64,000 nt of DNA from Gloeocapsopsis sp. IPPAS B-1203 (GCF_002749975.1 NZ_PEIG01000001.1:62001-126000); one strand, 5' to 3'. Counted from the stretch's first letter, positions 27,947-37,188 are shown. A program made the numbers and translations. Notes: generated by a model not told the origin, from the sequence alone.

Positions 27947-27970
27947 TCCTGATTGAATTAAGAATCAGGA
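27947..27970 (+). terminator. Hairpin just after psaD
   Basis: TCCTGATT (27947-27954) pairs with AATCAGGA (27963-27970), an 8-bp perfect stem with an 8-base loop, 17 bases past the psaD stop. There is no T run directly after it. It probably stabilises or ends the psaD message. Confidence 0.5.
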
Positions 27971-28150
27971 TGAGTTACTTTAACTCAGCCGTTTCGGGAT
28001 GGGAACTAAATTGAGGTTGAACAGCAATCTCAAATGAGAAAACTAAGTGCAACTAAAGCAGTGCATCAATTGTGTTAAATTTCCTAGTTTTAATCATGGA
28101 AATTCTCCAATTGCCAACTCCTGAACCCTGACCTCTCAATCATGAGTAGG

Positions 28151-28198
28151 AGCCAGAAGTTAGAGTAGCTAAAAGCACAACTCTACCTTCTGGCTTTT
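28151..28198 (+). terminator. Strong stem-loop with T run between psaD and trpE
   Basis: AGCCAGAAG (28151-28159) pairs with CTTCTGGCT (28187-28195), and after one mismatch TAGAGT (28161-28166) with ACTCTA (28180-28185), giving 15 pairs around a 13-base loop. TTTT follows. It looks like an intrinsic terminator pointing to trpE, only about 52 bases before its ATG. It either ends the psaD transcript or acts as a leader element of trpE. Confidence 0.65.
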
Positions 28199-28249
28199 GT
28201 GCTTGAAAAATTTAATGACAGCTTAATTCGTGGCTGATAACTCATCATT

Positions 28250-29767
28250 ATGGTTTTTCCCGATTTTTCCCAGTTTTCAGCCTTGGCTCAGCAGGGCAAC
28301 TTTGTGCCAGTGTATCAAGAATGGGTTGCTGATTTAGATACACCTGTTTCTGCTTGGTACAAAGTCTGCTGGAATCAGCCGTATAGCTTTTTATTAGAAT
28401 CGGTAGAAGGTGGAGAAAATATTGGACGTTATAGCTTTGTCGGATGCGATCCTCTATGGATTTTAGAAGCAAGAGGAAATCGTACAACACAGCGTCATCG
28501 AGATGGTTCGGAGATTGTTTTTGAGGGCGATCCCTTCACAGCTTTGGCAGAGTGTTTAGCACCTTATCATCCTGTTAAGTTACCTCAACTTCCTCCAGGA
28601 ATCGGTGGATTGTTTGGTTTCTGGGGATATGAGTTAATTCGTTGGATTGAACCGCGAGTTCCAGTACATCAAGCAAGTGAAACGGATTTGCCTGATGGAT
28701 TGTGGATGCAGGTCGATCATCTTCTGATTTTTGATCAAGTCAAACGCAAAATCTGGGCAGTTGCTTATGCTGATTTACGCGAGGCGCAAGGTAATCTTCG
28801 GCAAGCTTATCAAAAAGCTGAAAGCCGTGTTGCTCAAATGGTCAATAAACTACAGCTTTCTTTATCATCCCAAAATACAGTTTTAGAATGGACTCCACCA
28901 GGTAATAGTAATAGCCCCAAGCTGGATTATACCAGCAATACCTCGCGCAGTGCCTATTGTGCCAATGTCCAAAAAGCAAAAGAATATATTCATGCAGGAG
29001 ATATTTTTCAAGTTGTTCTCTCACAGCGACTCTCTACTCATTACTCAGGCGATCCGTTTTCGCTGTATCGTTCTCTACGCTTAATTAATCCTTCACCATA
29101 CATGGCTTACTTTCACTTCCATGACTGGCAGATTATTGGTTCTAGTCCAGAAGTCATGGTAAAAGCAGAACGCGATGATAGTGGTAGCCTGATAGCAACG
29201 GTACGACCGATCGCCGGAACGCGCCCTCGTGGTAAAACACCGCAAGAAGATGCTGCGTTAGCTGAAGATTTATTACAAGATCCGAAGGAAGTTGCAGAAC
29301 ACGTAATGCTTGTGGATTTAGGACGCAACGATCTTGGGCGTGTTTGTCAAAGCGGTACGGTAAAAGTTGATGAATTAATGGTGATTGAACGTTATTCTCA
29401 CGTCATGCATATTGTCAGTAATGTTGTGGGAAAACTTGCTTCTGGACAAAGTGCTTGGAATTTACTTAAAGCTTGCTTTCCTGCTGGAACAGTCAGCGGC
29501 GCACCAAAGATTCGGGCAATGGAAATTATTTATGAACTTGAAAAATGTCGTCGTGGTCCTTATTCTGGTGCATATGGTTATTACGATTTTGAAGGACAAC
29601 TCAATAGCGCGATCGCTATTCGCACAATGATTGTCCGCAACCAAACTGTGAGTGTTCAAGCTGGGGCTGGTTTAGTTGCTGATTCTAACCCTAATCGAGA
29701 ATATGAAGAAACCCTGAACAAAGCAAGGGGACTTTTAGAAGCAATTCGCTGTTTGCGAATCAAATAG
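28250..29767 (+). CDS. trpE: Anthranilate synthase component I
   Basis: Converts chorismate and ammonia or glutamine to anthranilate, the first step of tryptophan synthesis. 505 residues with the N-terminal domain ([36 protein letters not shown] with the LLES feedback-inhibition element) and the C-terminal chorismate-binding domain ([75 protein letters not shown]). Full length. Located 319 bases after psaD, an arrangement known from other cyanobacteria. The LLES motif suggests sensitivity to tryptophan. Confidence 0.96.
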   Translation: MVFPDFSQFSALAQQGNFVPVYQEWVADLDTPVSAWYKVCWNQPYSFLLESVEGGENIGRYSFVGCDPLWILEARGNRTTQRHRDGSEIVFEGDPFTALAECLAPYHPVKLPQLPPGIGGLFGFWGYELIRWIEPRVPVHQASETDLPDGLWMQVDHLLIFDQVKRKIWAVAYADLREAQGNLRQAYQKAESRVAQMVNKLQLSLSSQNTVLEWTPPGNSNSPKLDYTSNTSRSAYCANVQKAKEYIHAGDIFQVVLSQRLSTHYSGDPFSLYRSLRLINPSPYMAYFHFHDWQIIGSSPEVMVKAERDDSGSLIATVRPIAGTRPRGKTPQEDAALAEDLLQDPKEVAEHVMLVDLGRNDLGRVCQSGTVKVDELMVIERYSHVMHIVSNVVGKLASGQSAWNLLKACFPAGTVSGAPKIRAMEIIYELEKCRRGPYSGAYGYYDFEGQLNSAIAIRTMIVRNQTVSVQAGAGLVADSNPNREYEETLNKARGLLEAIRCLRIK

Positions 29768-29789
29768 GGCAGGCAAGATGCCTACCCTA
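29765..29789 (+). terminator. Hairpin overlapping the trpE stop codon
   Basis: TAGGGCAGGC (29765-29774) pairs with GCCTACCCTA (29780-29789) with a single mismatch and a 5-base loop. The stop codon TAG forms its base. Similar GC-rich hairpins of the GGGTAGGC type are common downstream of cyanobacterial genes. No T run. Confidence 0.5.
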
Positions 29790-29817
29790 AGGTTAATATT
29801 TAGTTTGGTAGATCCAC

Positions 29818-30582
29818 TCAGGAATCTCGCATACTGTATTCTGTACCAGCTTTATCAGAGGTGATAACCAAGGTTGTACCCAAGATCAAAAACGTGAAGC
29901 AAGCAACGTAAAATGCCAAGGAACTGTTGTTAATGCTTGCACTTGCCGCATAGCGTTCGTAATCTTCTACGAATCTTGCTGCTGCCATGCCAGTATAGTG
30001 TAGAGATAAAATTCCAGCACCCATAACCAAAGCACTTATAATTAGCTGTGGCTTTTTGTTAACATTCTGAGTCTGGCGGCGGAATTTGATCGATAGCTTT
30101 AATGCTACTAGCGATACCACAACTGCAAGTGCTACTGAAAGTAAAAACAAAGTAGGATCGTAGCTAATTGTTGCACTCATTTGCATTGCTGCCATACCAA
30201 GGTAATGCATCACACCAATACCAACACCCATAAAAACTGCACTGGTTAGCAAAGTTGGTAAACCTACGCGAGGACGGCTCACAAGTGAGAGTGACAATCC
30301 AGAGGCAAATACTGCTGCTAATAATGAGATGATTGTCATCGGCAGATTATAACTGACTGGAATTTGTTGTGCTGAGCTATGTAATGAGAAAGCAAGCATG
30401 CCAATAAAGTGCATTGACCAAATGCCTGTTCCCATTGCGATCGCACCTCCTACAAGCCATACTTTGCGATCGGCACCTTTGGAAGTTGCTACTCGACCTG
30501 CAAGATCAAGTGCTGTGTAAGAAGCAAGTACAGCAATAAATGCTGAGACAATAACTAAATAAGGATTGTATATAACTGTCAT
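29818..30582 (-). CDS. MHYT-domain integral membrane protein
   Basis: 254 residues, seven hydrophobic segments, with three MHYT-type motifs: SMHFIGM (about 57), VMHYLGM (about 124) and LHYTGM (about 194). The domain is proposed to bind copper and sense diatomic gases at the membrane. Here it has no attached GGDEF, EAL or kinase output domain, so it is either a stand-alone sensor or works with a separate partner. Start ATG at 30582. Convergent with trpE. The family call is firm, the role is not. Confidence 0.88.
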   Translation of the reverse strand: MTVIYNPYLVIVSAFIAVLASYTALDLAGRVATSKGADRKVWLVGGAIAMGTGIWSMHFIGMLAFSLHSSAQQIPVSYNLPMTIISLLAAVFASGLSLSLVSRPRVGLPTLLTSAVFMGVGIGVMHYLGMAAMQMSATISYDPTLFLLSVALAVVVSLVALKLSIKFRRQTQNVNKKPQLIISALVMGAGILSLHYTGMAAARFVEDYERYAASASINNSSLAFYVACFTFLILGTTLVITSDKAGTEYSMRDS

Positions 30583-30933
30583 GTTTCTATATTTTGTTTA
30601 GCAAATAGTGTAGGATATTCTCTATTTCGTAGGTAGTTCAGAGTTTTTAGATTCGCTGCTAACTACGTTTGGATAATGACTGAATCCGATATGTTTGCTA
30701 AATTTAGCATCTAGTTTTATAACTTCTCAATAGAAATTATACTGATGCATCTATTCTTTATTTTAAGGAAGATAGTTTGAGTTAGGTGAATCTACGCAAA
30801 TCAAGTTAAGTAAATAAAAATAAATGTAACTATAGGTTAATAGTTAATGGCAGTAAAGCAACTATTAACTAGCATGAAATATACAATCAAGAATTACGTT
30901 CACCTATTTATTTTTGTTCATCGGGATACAACA
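30583..30933. other. 351-bp intergenic region between divergent genes
   Basis: AT-rich; contains the divergent promoters of the MHYT gene and the PhzF-like gene. A frame from 30847 that would extend the PhzF-like protein has no family similarity and I regard it as noncoding. Confidence 0.5.
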
Positions 30934-31812
30934 ATGAAATTTTACATTGTAGATGTATTTACACAGGAAAAGTATGCAGGTAATCAACTAGCAGTTTTCA
31001 TTGAAAAAGGTGTACTTTCAACTCAACAAATGCAGAAGATTGCTAAGGAAATAAACTATTCAGAAACAACTTTTATTACGTCAACAGATATTCGAGAAGG
31101 AGGTTATGATGTACGGATTTTTACACCAGAGCAAGAATTACCCTTTGCTGGACATCCTACTTTAGGTACCGCTTATATATTACAAAAAGAAATTATTAAA
31201 CTAGCAGTTAATCAGATTCTTTTAAACTTACAAGTTGGGCAAATACCTGTAACTCTTCATTATTTAAATGATAGTGTAGCAGAATTATGGATGCAGCAAA
31301 AACCACCAAGCTACCATCAAACTTTTGCAGCAGATGCACTGGCTCAAGTTCTTAATTTAGATTCAACAGAGATTGATGCTAGATACCCAATTCAAGAAGT
31401 TTCGACAGGAATACCATTTATCATTGTCCCTTTAAAAACACACTCAAGTTTAAAGCGTATTAAGATTAACAGAGATAAATACTTTGAACTAGTAAGTCAT
31501 ACCAAAGCAAAAGCAATTCTTGTCTTTTGCCCAGAAACCAACAAATCTGAAGATGACTTGAGTGTTAGGGTATTTGCTGATGCTGTTGGTGTTCCAGAAG
31601 ATCCAGCAACAGGTAGTGCAAATGGTTGTTTAGCAGGATATTTAGTGAAATATGCCTACTTTGGTGCTGACTCAGTTGATTTACGAGTTGAACAAGGATA
31701 TGAAATAGGTAGACCTTCGCTGTTATTATTAAAAGCGCAACAAACTAATACAGAAATAGAAGTTTTTGTTGGTGGTAGTGTTGTTATGGTTGCTAGCGGT
31801 GAGTTTATTTAA
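30934..31812 (+). CDS. PhzF-family isomerase/epimerase-like protein
   Basis: 292 residues from the ATG at 30934, which gives the normal family start MKFYIVDVFTQEKYAGNQLAVF; an upstream in-frame ATG would add 29 unrelated residues. The active-site Glu lies in INYSETTFI (about 46) and the diaminopimelate-epimerase-like motifs FAGHPTLGTAY and EDPATGSANGCLAGYL are intact. The family includes PhzF of phenazine synthesis, but single copies in cyanobacteria are of unknown substrate and no phenazine genes are nearby. It ends seven bases before the M28 peptidase gene, so the two are likely cotranscribed. Confidence 0.87.
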   Translation: MKFYIVDVFTQEKYAGNQLAVFIEKGVLSTQQMQKIAKEINYSETTFITSTDIREGGYDVRIFTPEQELPFAGHPTLGTAYILQKEIIKLAVNQILLNLQVGQIPVTLHYLNDSVAELWMQQKPPSYHQTFAADALAQVLNLDSTEIDARYPIQEVSTGIPFIIVPLKTHSSLKRIKINRDKYFELVSHTKAKAILVFCPETNKSEDDLSVRVFADAVGVPEDPATGSANGCLAGYLVKYAYFGADSVDLRVEQGYEIGRPSLLLLKAQQTNTEIEVFVGGSVVMVASGEFI

Positions 31813-31818
31813 GCACCA

Positions 31819-32685
31819 ATGAATTCAGTATTACTTGATTTAAAAGAACGTTTACATTCTCATTTGCAAGAAATAGTACGCGATCGCGATCCTTATTTAG
31901 CAACAGCAGGGCATTTTTTTATTCAAAAATACATCTATCAACAGTTAGAAAAATACGGAAGTGTAGAAAGTTTTGATTTTACTGTTAGAGGGAAAACCCA
32001 TCACAACTTTATTTTGAATTTGCCTGGTAAACAAAGGGGCGATCGCGCTCCTATTCTCATTGGCGCGCACTATGATACTGTTCCAGGAACACCAGGTGCA
32101 GACGATAATGCGACAGGTGTTGCAGTTTTATTGGAATTAGCAAAAATCTTTGCTAGCGAACCTGCGAGATACCCCCTTCGCTTGGTTGCCTTCGATTTAG
32201 AAGAATACGGTTTAGTTGGTGGTTCAGGTGCTTCAGAGTACGCAGCTCATTTACGTCAACATCACCAACCACTACGTTTGATGATTTCATTAGAGATGTT
32301 AGGTTACTGCGATCGTACTCCAGGTTCACAACAATATCCTCTGCCAATATTAGAACGTTTATATCCCAATTGTGGCGATTTTATTGGCTTAATTGGTAAC
32401 TTGCCTACAGTTCCTGATTTAATTCGCCTGAGTAACAGTATAAATAAAGCAGGAGTTTCGAGTCAGTGGCTACCTATATTCAATAAAGGTTTAATTGTTC
32501 CCCAAACTCGGTTGAGCGATCATGCTCACTTCTGGGATCAAGGCTATCCAGCAATAATGATTACAGATACAGCGCTGCTACGAAATCCTCACTATCACAA
32601 AGCTAGCGATACAATCGAAACGCTTAACTTAGATTTTCTTACAGGTATTTGTTATGGACTAGTACAAGGATTACGATATTTATGA
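31819..32685 (+). CDS. M28-family zinc aminopeptidase-like protein
   Basis: 288 residues. Zinc ligands are visible: GAHYDTVPGTPGADDNATG (His and bridging Asp, about 82-100), FDLEEYGLVGG (catalytic and binding Glu, about 129), SLEMLGYCD, and DHAHFWDQGYPAIMITDT with the last His. No signal peptide or lipobox, so it would act in the cytoplasm unless exported otherwise. Related cyanobacterial proteins also resemble glutaminyl cyclases, so aminopeptidase activity is not certain. Begins six bases after the PhzF-like gene. Confidence 0.85.
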   Translation: MNSVLLDLKERLHSHLQEIVRDRDPYLATAGHFFIQKYIYQQLEKYGSVESFDFTVRGKTHHNFILNLPGKQRGDRAPILIGAHYDTVPGTPGADDNATGVAVLLELAKIFASEPARYPLRLVAFDLEEYGLVGGSGASEYAAHLRQHHQPLRLMISLEMLGYCDRTPGSQQYPLPILERLYPNCGDFIGLIGNLPTVPDLIRLSNSINKAGVSSQWLPIFNKGLIVPQTRLSDHAHFWDQGYPAIMITDTALLRNPHYHKASDTIETLNLDFLTGICYGLVQGLRYL

Positions 32686-32883
32686 TGCTGATACAATAAC
32701 CAAATTCATTGACCAGTATGTCTAAGGTTCATCAAAGAATGAGGGTAGACTATCTATTAATTATTTTAAAAAATTATCTAGCCTACCACTCGATCGTAGT
32801 TTAATTCTAAGAATTAGATATGGCTCTACAATGCTATTTTTATAGCAGCCTCCTAATTCAGATGATATACATCATAATGCAAA

Positions 32884-33438
32884 CTACAGCGCTTGATTGC
32901 AAGCTTGCTGAGCTTGAATTATCTCTCTAGTAGCTCCACCACTAGGGCTTGCAGTGGGAATAGGCTCACAAGCCGAAGTTTCAGAGGTACCTGCTGGGTT
33001 GGTAATAGCTGAATCGTCTGGTGTTGGGTTTGTAGAGCTATCTGGTGTGGGAGCCGTTGTATCATCAGAACCTGGAGTTGTTACACCTTCAGGAGTTGTT
33101 ACGCCACCTGGAGTAGTTCCTGTATCAGGAATCGTAGAACCATCTGGTGTGGGAACCGTTGTATCATCAGAACCTGGAGTTGTTACACCTTCAGGAGTCG
33201 GGCTTGCACCAGTACCAGGAGGAGTCGTAGAAGCATCTGGTGCAGGAATTGTGGTAGGTGTCTCTTCCAATTGAGCCTGCAACATTAGTTCTTTTGGTCT
33301 GGCTTGTGCAGATACACTGCTTGTTATTAAAAAAGCAAGAACAGAACTACCTGTCAAAGTTGCTTGAGCATATTGGTTTTTTTTCCTTGTATATTGCCTA
33401 CTTTGTCTGAGGTTAGAAATTACTGCTTGGCATAGCAC
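32884..33438 (-). CDS. Thr/Pro/Asp-rich exported protein with internal repeats
   Basis: About 184 residues. A hydrophobic stretch (LTGSSVLAFLITSSVSAQA, about 28-46) ending in an AxA-type site looks like a signal peptide with a long charged N-region. The only in-frame start at this length is GTG (33438), so the true start is uncertain. The mature part is a low-complexity chain of Thr, Pro, Asp, Ser and Gly with units such as PEGVTTPGSDDTT, ending in a short segment with two Cys. It is probably disordered and extracytoplasmic, perhaps a cell-wall or envelope protein. I do not recognise a family. Confidence 0.6.
   Translation of the reverse strand: MLCQAVISNLRQSRQYTRKKNQYAQATLTGSSVLAFLITSSVSAQARPKELMLQAQLEETPTTIPAPDASTTPPGTGASPTPEGVTTPGSDDTTVPTPDGSTIPDTGTTPGGVTTPEGVTTPGSDDTTAPTPDSSTNPTPDDSAITNPAGTSETSACEPIPTASPSGGATREIIQAQQACNQAL
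33041..33198. repeat. Direct repeat of 56 bp inside the Thr/Pro-rich gene
   Basis: The segment 33041-33096 recurs at 33143-33198 with one difference (GGAGCC versus GGAACC). At this level of identity it is a recent tandem-type duplication within the coding region and could expand or contract by slippage. Confidence 0.85.
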
Positions 33439-33723
33439 CTCTAAGTTGAGTCAATTCCTAGTACCTTAATGCAATTTCCTCATTCTGCCTACGAAGATTT
33501 TTGATCTAGACTTAAGTAGCAAAAGACACTAGCGGTAAGTTAGTTGTTTGATAGACCTCCTCATTAATCAAGACCCAGCCATTATTTTACTTACATTATT
33601 TTGTATTAAATAATACATTTTATCTAAAAAGCTGTTAGAAAAAGATTAGAAAAACAAATCACTCGTCGGCACTCAGAATAGAGACTTTCTGACGTTAGTT
33701 AAGACTATAATAGTTAAAAAAAT

Positions 33724-34093
33724 GGGGCTGTAGCTCAGCAGGATAGAGCGAGCGCCTCCTGAACTATCGGGCACCATAGGGGAAACTTTATGTGTGAATG
33801 TGGTCAAAGTCGGTGAACCCTAAAAAGCTAGCATTTGATGTTATACACCTAGATTAATTTAGGTTATAGACGTCGAAAAACTTCATGGGAATACCGAGCC
33901 AAGCCCAATTGTGGATTTGAGGTTACATTTTTTTGATTAACTTCAATCCAAAATCTAAGATTGGGAAGGTGTAGAGACTAGACGATCGCCACCTAAGAGC
34001 GTTCATGCTTATGGTGAAGGTATAGTCCAGAGAGTGAGGAAACTTACACAAATCTGAAGCGCTAGGTCGCCGGTTCGAATCTGGCCAGTCCCG
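33724..34093 (+). tRNA. tRNA-Arg (anticodon CCT), split by a group I intron
   Basis: The exons are 33724-33760 and 34057-34093. The acceptor GGGGCTG pairs with CAGTCCC (one G-T), the D-arm GCTC/GAGC, the anticodon stem AGCGC/GCGCT around loop CT-CCT-AA, and the T-arm GCCGG-TTCGAAT-CTGGC, with discriminator G. CCA is not encoded (TTG follows). The 5' exon ends with the last anticodon base U36, exactly where group I introns enter tRNA-Arg(CCU). It reads AGG arginine codons. Confidence 0.93.
33761..34056 (+). ncRNA. Group I intron in tRNA-Arg(CCT)
   Basis: A 296-nt intron between U36 and A37 of the tRNA. It has the group I conserved core: GGTCAAAGTCGGTGAACCCTA near 33802 (P and Q region), ATACCGAGCCAAGCC near 33891, and GGTATAGTCCAGAGAG near 34019 (R/S region). 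It ends in G (34056, the omega G) and the 5' exon ends in U. The internal GGGG at 33779-33782 can pair with the exon UCCU as guide sequence, placing a U-G pair at the splice site. There is no ORF inside, so no homing endonuclease. Architecture resembles the small cyanobacterial tRNA introns (subgroup IC3). Confidence 0.9.
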
Positions 34094-34115
34094 TTGCCTG
34101 CTAATCTAAATAATC

Positions 34116-34772
34116 GTGCTGTTGAGTAAAAGTAGCTATTTGAGGAAGCAACGTTATTCGTCCTTGAACAGACGTAAATCTAGAAGCAGGACAGCTAACA
34201 ATGCAAGGAAAACCTCTGCATTCGCAGCGATGTCGTTTCAGTGTCTTATGCTAGTTCTACCACTGATTCTTTTGTTGAGTTATCAAGAAATCAAAGGTCG
34301 GTTTGAACAGCCTCAAGCCATATTGGTACTTGGCGGTTCTACTAGACGAGAAAAGTTTGCAGCGCAATTCGCGCGACAGCATCCAAATATTCCAGTTTGG
34401 ATTTCTGGCGGAACCCCAAAAGACTACGCACAAGATGTGTTTACCAACGCTGGGGTTGATTTGAATCGTCTACATTTAGATTATCGTGCTGTAGATACGG
34501 TGACGAACTTCACCACACTAGTTGATGAATTTCAAGCTCAAGGAATTAGCAAAATCTATCTAGTGACTTCTGACTACCATATGCGTCGTGCCAAAATTAT
34601 TGGCAGTATTGTCTTAGGAAGTCGAGGAGTAGAATTTCAACCTGTATCTGTACCATCAGACGAATCTCCCGAACCTGTAGAGAAAGCGATACGGGATGGA
34701 GCCAGAGCATTGCTTTGGTTAACAACTGGTCGTACAGGTGCTTCTCTTCCTAATTTAGGAAGAAAGGAGTAG
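34116..34772 (+). CDS. YdcF/SanA-like (DUF218) envelope protein
   Basis: 218 residues starting at GTG 34116, only 22 bases after the tRNA. A basic N-terminus is followed by one membrane helix (MSFQCLMLVLPLILLLSY, about 39-56) and a DUF218 domain: AILVLGGSTRREKFAAQFA, VWISGGTP, TNFTTLVDEFQAQG and YLVTSDYHMRRA. The family is linked to envelope or cell-wall precursor metabolism in other bacteria, with unknown chemistry. Family call firm, start codon less so. Confidence 0.82.
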   Translation: MLLSKSSYLRKQRYSSLNRRKSRSRTANNARKTSAFAAMSFQCLMLVLPLILLLSYQEIKGRFEQPQAILVLGGSTRREKFAAQFARQHPNIPVWISGGTPKDYAQDVFTNAGVDLNRLHLDYRAVDTVTNFTTLVDEFQAQGISKIYLVTSDYHMRRAKIIGSIVLGSRGVEFQPVSVPSDESPEPVEKAIRDGARALLWLTTGRTGASLPNLGRKE

Positions 34773-34789
34773 TTAGTAGCTAGTGGTTA

Positions 34790-34905
34790 GTTTGGAGTTT
34801 TGAGTCCTAAAGAGTTTTCAGTTTTCAGTTTTGAATTGTTCGCGTAAGCGTGCTGGAGGCAGTTATTTTGAATTTTATTAACTCATAACTCAACACTTCA
34901 CGACT
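34790..34905. repeat. Dispersed spacer repeat copy
   Basis: TTTGGAGTTTTGAGTCC and CAGTTTTCAGTTTTGAATTG, then a diverged GCGTGCTGGAGGCAGTTATT, then AACTCATAACTCAACACTTC. It has the same order of elements as 27228-27340. It lies between the convergent YdcF and DUF2288 genes. Confidence 0.6.
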
Positions 34906-34944
34906 TCTAGTATCCCCTGCTCTCCTGCTTTCATTGCACCTCTA

Positions 34945-35238
34945 CTAAGCAGGTAGTTCTTGAATCAGAACAAAAGGTTGGACAATTAGGCTATTAAATC
35001 GTTTTGTGCGATCGCCATTCCAGTCTGATAGTTGACTAACTGAAGGTTTGTGAATCAATTGCTCCTCAATCCAGCTTTGTACTGAAGTAACATTATCGCT
35101 TGCAAGCGCTACGCCAACATCAACTAGATCGAGTTGTTCTGTGACAACAATCACCGCATCACGCTGCACATGAGGAATTAACCAATTCCATTCTGCTTCA
35201 TCTAAACTTTCTACTAATTCTGCTCTTAAATCTTGCAT
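34945..35238 (-). CDS. DUF2288 family protein
   Basis: 97 residues, soluble. Characteristic sequence LVESLDEAEWNWLIPHVQRDAVIVV, LDLVDVGVALASDNV, VQSWIEEQLIHKPS. A small conserved family of unknown function found in cyanobacteria and proteobacteria. Start ATG at 35238. No partner gene is evident. Confidence 0.75.
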   Translation of the reverse strand: MQDLRAELVESLDEAEWNWLIPHVQRDAVIVVTEQLDLVDVGVALASDNVTSVQSWIEEQLIHKPSVSQLSDWNGDRTKRFNSLIVQPFVLIQELPA

Positions 35239-35478
35239 TACTCAAAAAGTTATTTGCCTTTATGCTTATCTTACTATTTTAACAAGGATGGTAATTGATA
35301 GTGAGTTGTTTTTATAGTCATATATAGTGTTTCTATTTGAGTTACGAACAGCTCCTTGAGCTTGCTAACTGTTCATTGCTAATTAATAGGAGAAAACTTA
35401 TTCATTGGCTTAACCATTAGCTATTAGCTCCTTTGCTAACACATTGTTAAGTTCACGAATCATTCATAAGCATTATAT

Positions 35479-36516
35479 TTATACTTCTGCTTTCATCTCA
35501 TCAATCTCAAACAAAGTTACAATGACTCCTGCTAAAGGAATTGCAATAAAGATACCTAAAATTCCAGCAACTCTTGCTCCTACTAACAAAGCAAAAAACA
35601 CGACAACAGGATTAAGATTAAGTGAATCTTGCATTACACGCGGAGCGATTAAATTATCTTGAATTTGTTGTAAAATAATACAAGCAGTTAGAACGTTAAA
35701 AGCCAACCAAACACTTTGCGATAAAACAATTAGAGTAATGATGCTGACACCTAGAGTAGCTCCAATACCAGGAATAGCATCAAAAACTCCTACAATGATT
35801 GCTAAGACCAATGGAAAAGGAACTCTTAACACCACAAAAACCAAAAAACTAGCAACGGTTAAAAATACCATTAAGATGAACTGACCTCTGAAAAAACCTA
35901 AAAACTTGCGCTTAATTACACCTGTTAAACGCGATCGCTGCTGGTTTGGTACAAATTTTAAGAGCAGTCTCCATAATCTTTCGCCGTCAAGTAGCATAAA
36001 TAAGGCAACAACTGCAATCAAAATCATGATGACTAGATTAGCTAAAAATACTTGTAAGGTAGCCAAACTAGAAAAAATTAATCCTAAAGCTTGATTGCGT
36101 ATTTGTTCTTCAATTCCTTCTAAATTTACTTGTAAGTTACGTTCGCGTAAAAAAGCTTCAGCTTGACCAACTAATGGTGCTAGAGAATTCAAAAAAACTG
36201 TTATGCTATCAATTAATTGTTGACCTTGATATAGAACAGCTAAACCTACAGTAATCGTTAGACCAGCAATCACTACAAGGCTGAGTAAAAAAACAACGAT
36301 AACAGCCAAACCATGAGGTAAAAAGCGTCGCAGCCATTGCACTGGGTAGCTTAATAAAAAAGCTAAGATTGCTGCTGAAGTAAAGATGATAATAACAGTT
36401 TGAAAATAGTCTAAAAGTAAAATTAAAGCCCAACCACAAGCAAACAGTAACAAAAAGCGAACTAGAGCCGAGTTGTTTAGTCTGTCCCAAAAATGTTTTA
36501 CAGGTGGTTCACTCAT
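35479..36516 (-). CDS. AI-2E transporter family (PerM-like) permease
   Basis: 345 residues, about eight membrane helices: two near the N-terminus, a central hydrophilic domain (about 120-150), then a helix block with GVFDAIPGIGATLG and the closing FFALLVGARVAGILGIFIAIPLAGV, both typical of the AI-2E/PerM family. Members export or exchange small molecules or ions; autoinducer transport should not be assumed in a cyanobacterium. Lies 32 bases after the plsC gene on the same strand and may be cotranscribed with the lipid operon. Confidence 0.88.
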   Translation of the reverse strand: MSEPPVKHFWDRLNNSALVRFLLLFACGWALILLLDYFQTVIIIFTSAAILAFLLSYPVQWLRRFLPHGLAVIVVFLLSLVVIAGLTITVGLAVLYQGQQLIDSITVFLNSLAPLVGQAEAFLRERNLQVNLEGIEEQIRNQALGLIFSSLATLQVFLANLVIMILIAVVALFMLLDGERLWRLLLKFVPNQQRSRLTGVIKRKFLGFFRGQFILMVFLTVASFLVFVVLRVPFPLVLAIIVGVFDAIPGIGATLGVSIITLIVLSQSVWLAFNVLTACIILQQIQDNLIAPRVMQDSLNLNPVVVFFALLVGARVAGILGIFIAIPLAGVIVTLFEIDEMKAEV

Positions 36517-36548
36517 GAATATAGGTCAGGCAATACTAAAAATGATAG

Positions 36549-37181
36549 TTAGCGACCTAAGTCGTGTAGAGAGGCGATCGCATTTGCACATTGTTGTGTT
36601 ACTGCAAGAAGTTCTGCTTTGTCTGTTGAACTTGGTGGCGGTATAGCCTGACCGATTCGGACTGTAACTGGTACTGAGCGAGGTATTGCTGAACTTTGAA
36701 TATTTTGAGTTCCCCATAAACTAACGGGTAGAAGTGGTGCGTTTGTTTTAGCGGCAATTAAAGCTGCACCGAGTTTTGGTTCTGTAATTCTGCCATCAGG
36801 TGTGCGAGTACCTTGTAAAAAAACACCAGCAGCCCATCCATCTTCAAGATACTTCACAGCTGCACGGATTGCACTGCGATCGGCAGAACCGCGTTTAACT
36901 GGATAAGCACCGTACAATTCAATTGCTTTACTAAAAACAGGAATACGAAATAACTCCTCTTTTGCCATGTAAGCAACAGGTCTTCTCACACAACATGAAA
37001 GAATTGGCGGGTCGAAGTCACTTGCATGATTACTGACAACTACTAAAGGTCCATTTTTGGGAACATTTTCTGTACCATAAACACGACCGCGAAAATAAAT
37101 GCGGAGCATGGGGTTAACTACTGACCACTTGAAGGCGTAGTAGAGGAGCAGACTAACAAAAGGTTCGCGGCTTCGAGCCAT
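36549..37181 (-). CDS. plsC: 1-acyl-sn-glycerol-3-phosphate acyltransferase
   Basis: Makes phosphatidic acid from lysophosphatidic acid and an acyl carrier. 210 residues from the ATG at 37181 (MARSREPFVSLLLYY). The open frame continues 39 codons upstream, but these are translated from the GGGGTGAGGGG repeat and are not protein-like. The catalytic HX4D motif is in SNHASDFDPP, and LQGTRTPDG replaces the usual FPEGTR block. Last gene of plsX-fabH-fabD-plsC, separated from fabD by a repeat-filled gap. Confidence 0.88.
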   Translation of the reverse strand: MARSREPFVSLLLYYAFKWSVVNPMLRIYFRGRVYGTENVPKNGPLVVVSNHASDFDPPILSCCVRRPVAYMAKEELFRIPVFSKAIELYGAYPVKRGSADRSAIRAAVKYLEDGWAAGVFLQGTRTPDGRITEPKLGAALIAAKTNAPLLPVSLWGTQNIQSSAIPRSVPVTVRIGQAIPPPSSTDKAELLAVTQQCANAIASLHDLGR

Positions 37182-37188
37182 AAGCAAG

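Noticed and set aside
27931-28250. Tryptophan attenuator with leader peptide before trpE
   Set aside because: The only short frame with a start (ATGGAAATTCTCC near 28096) contains no Trp codons, so classical attenuation is not supported, although the stem-loop is real.
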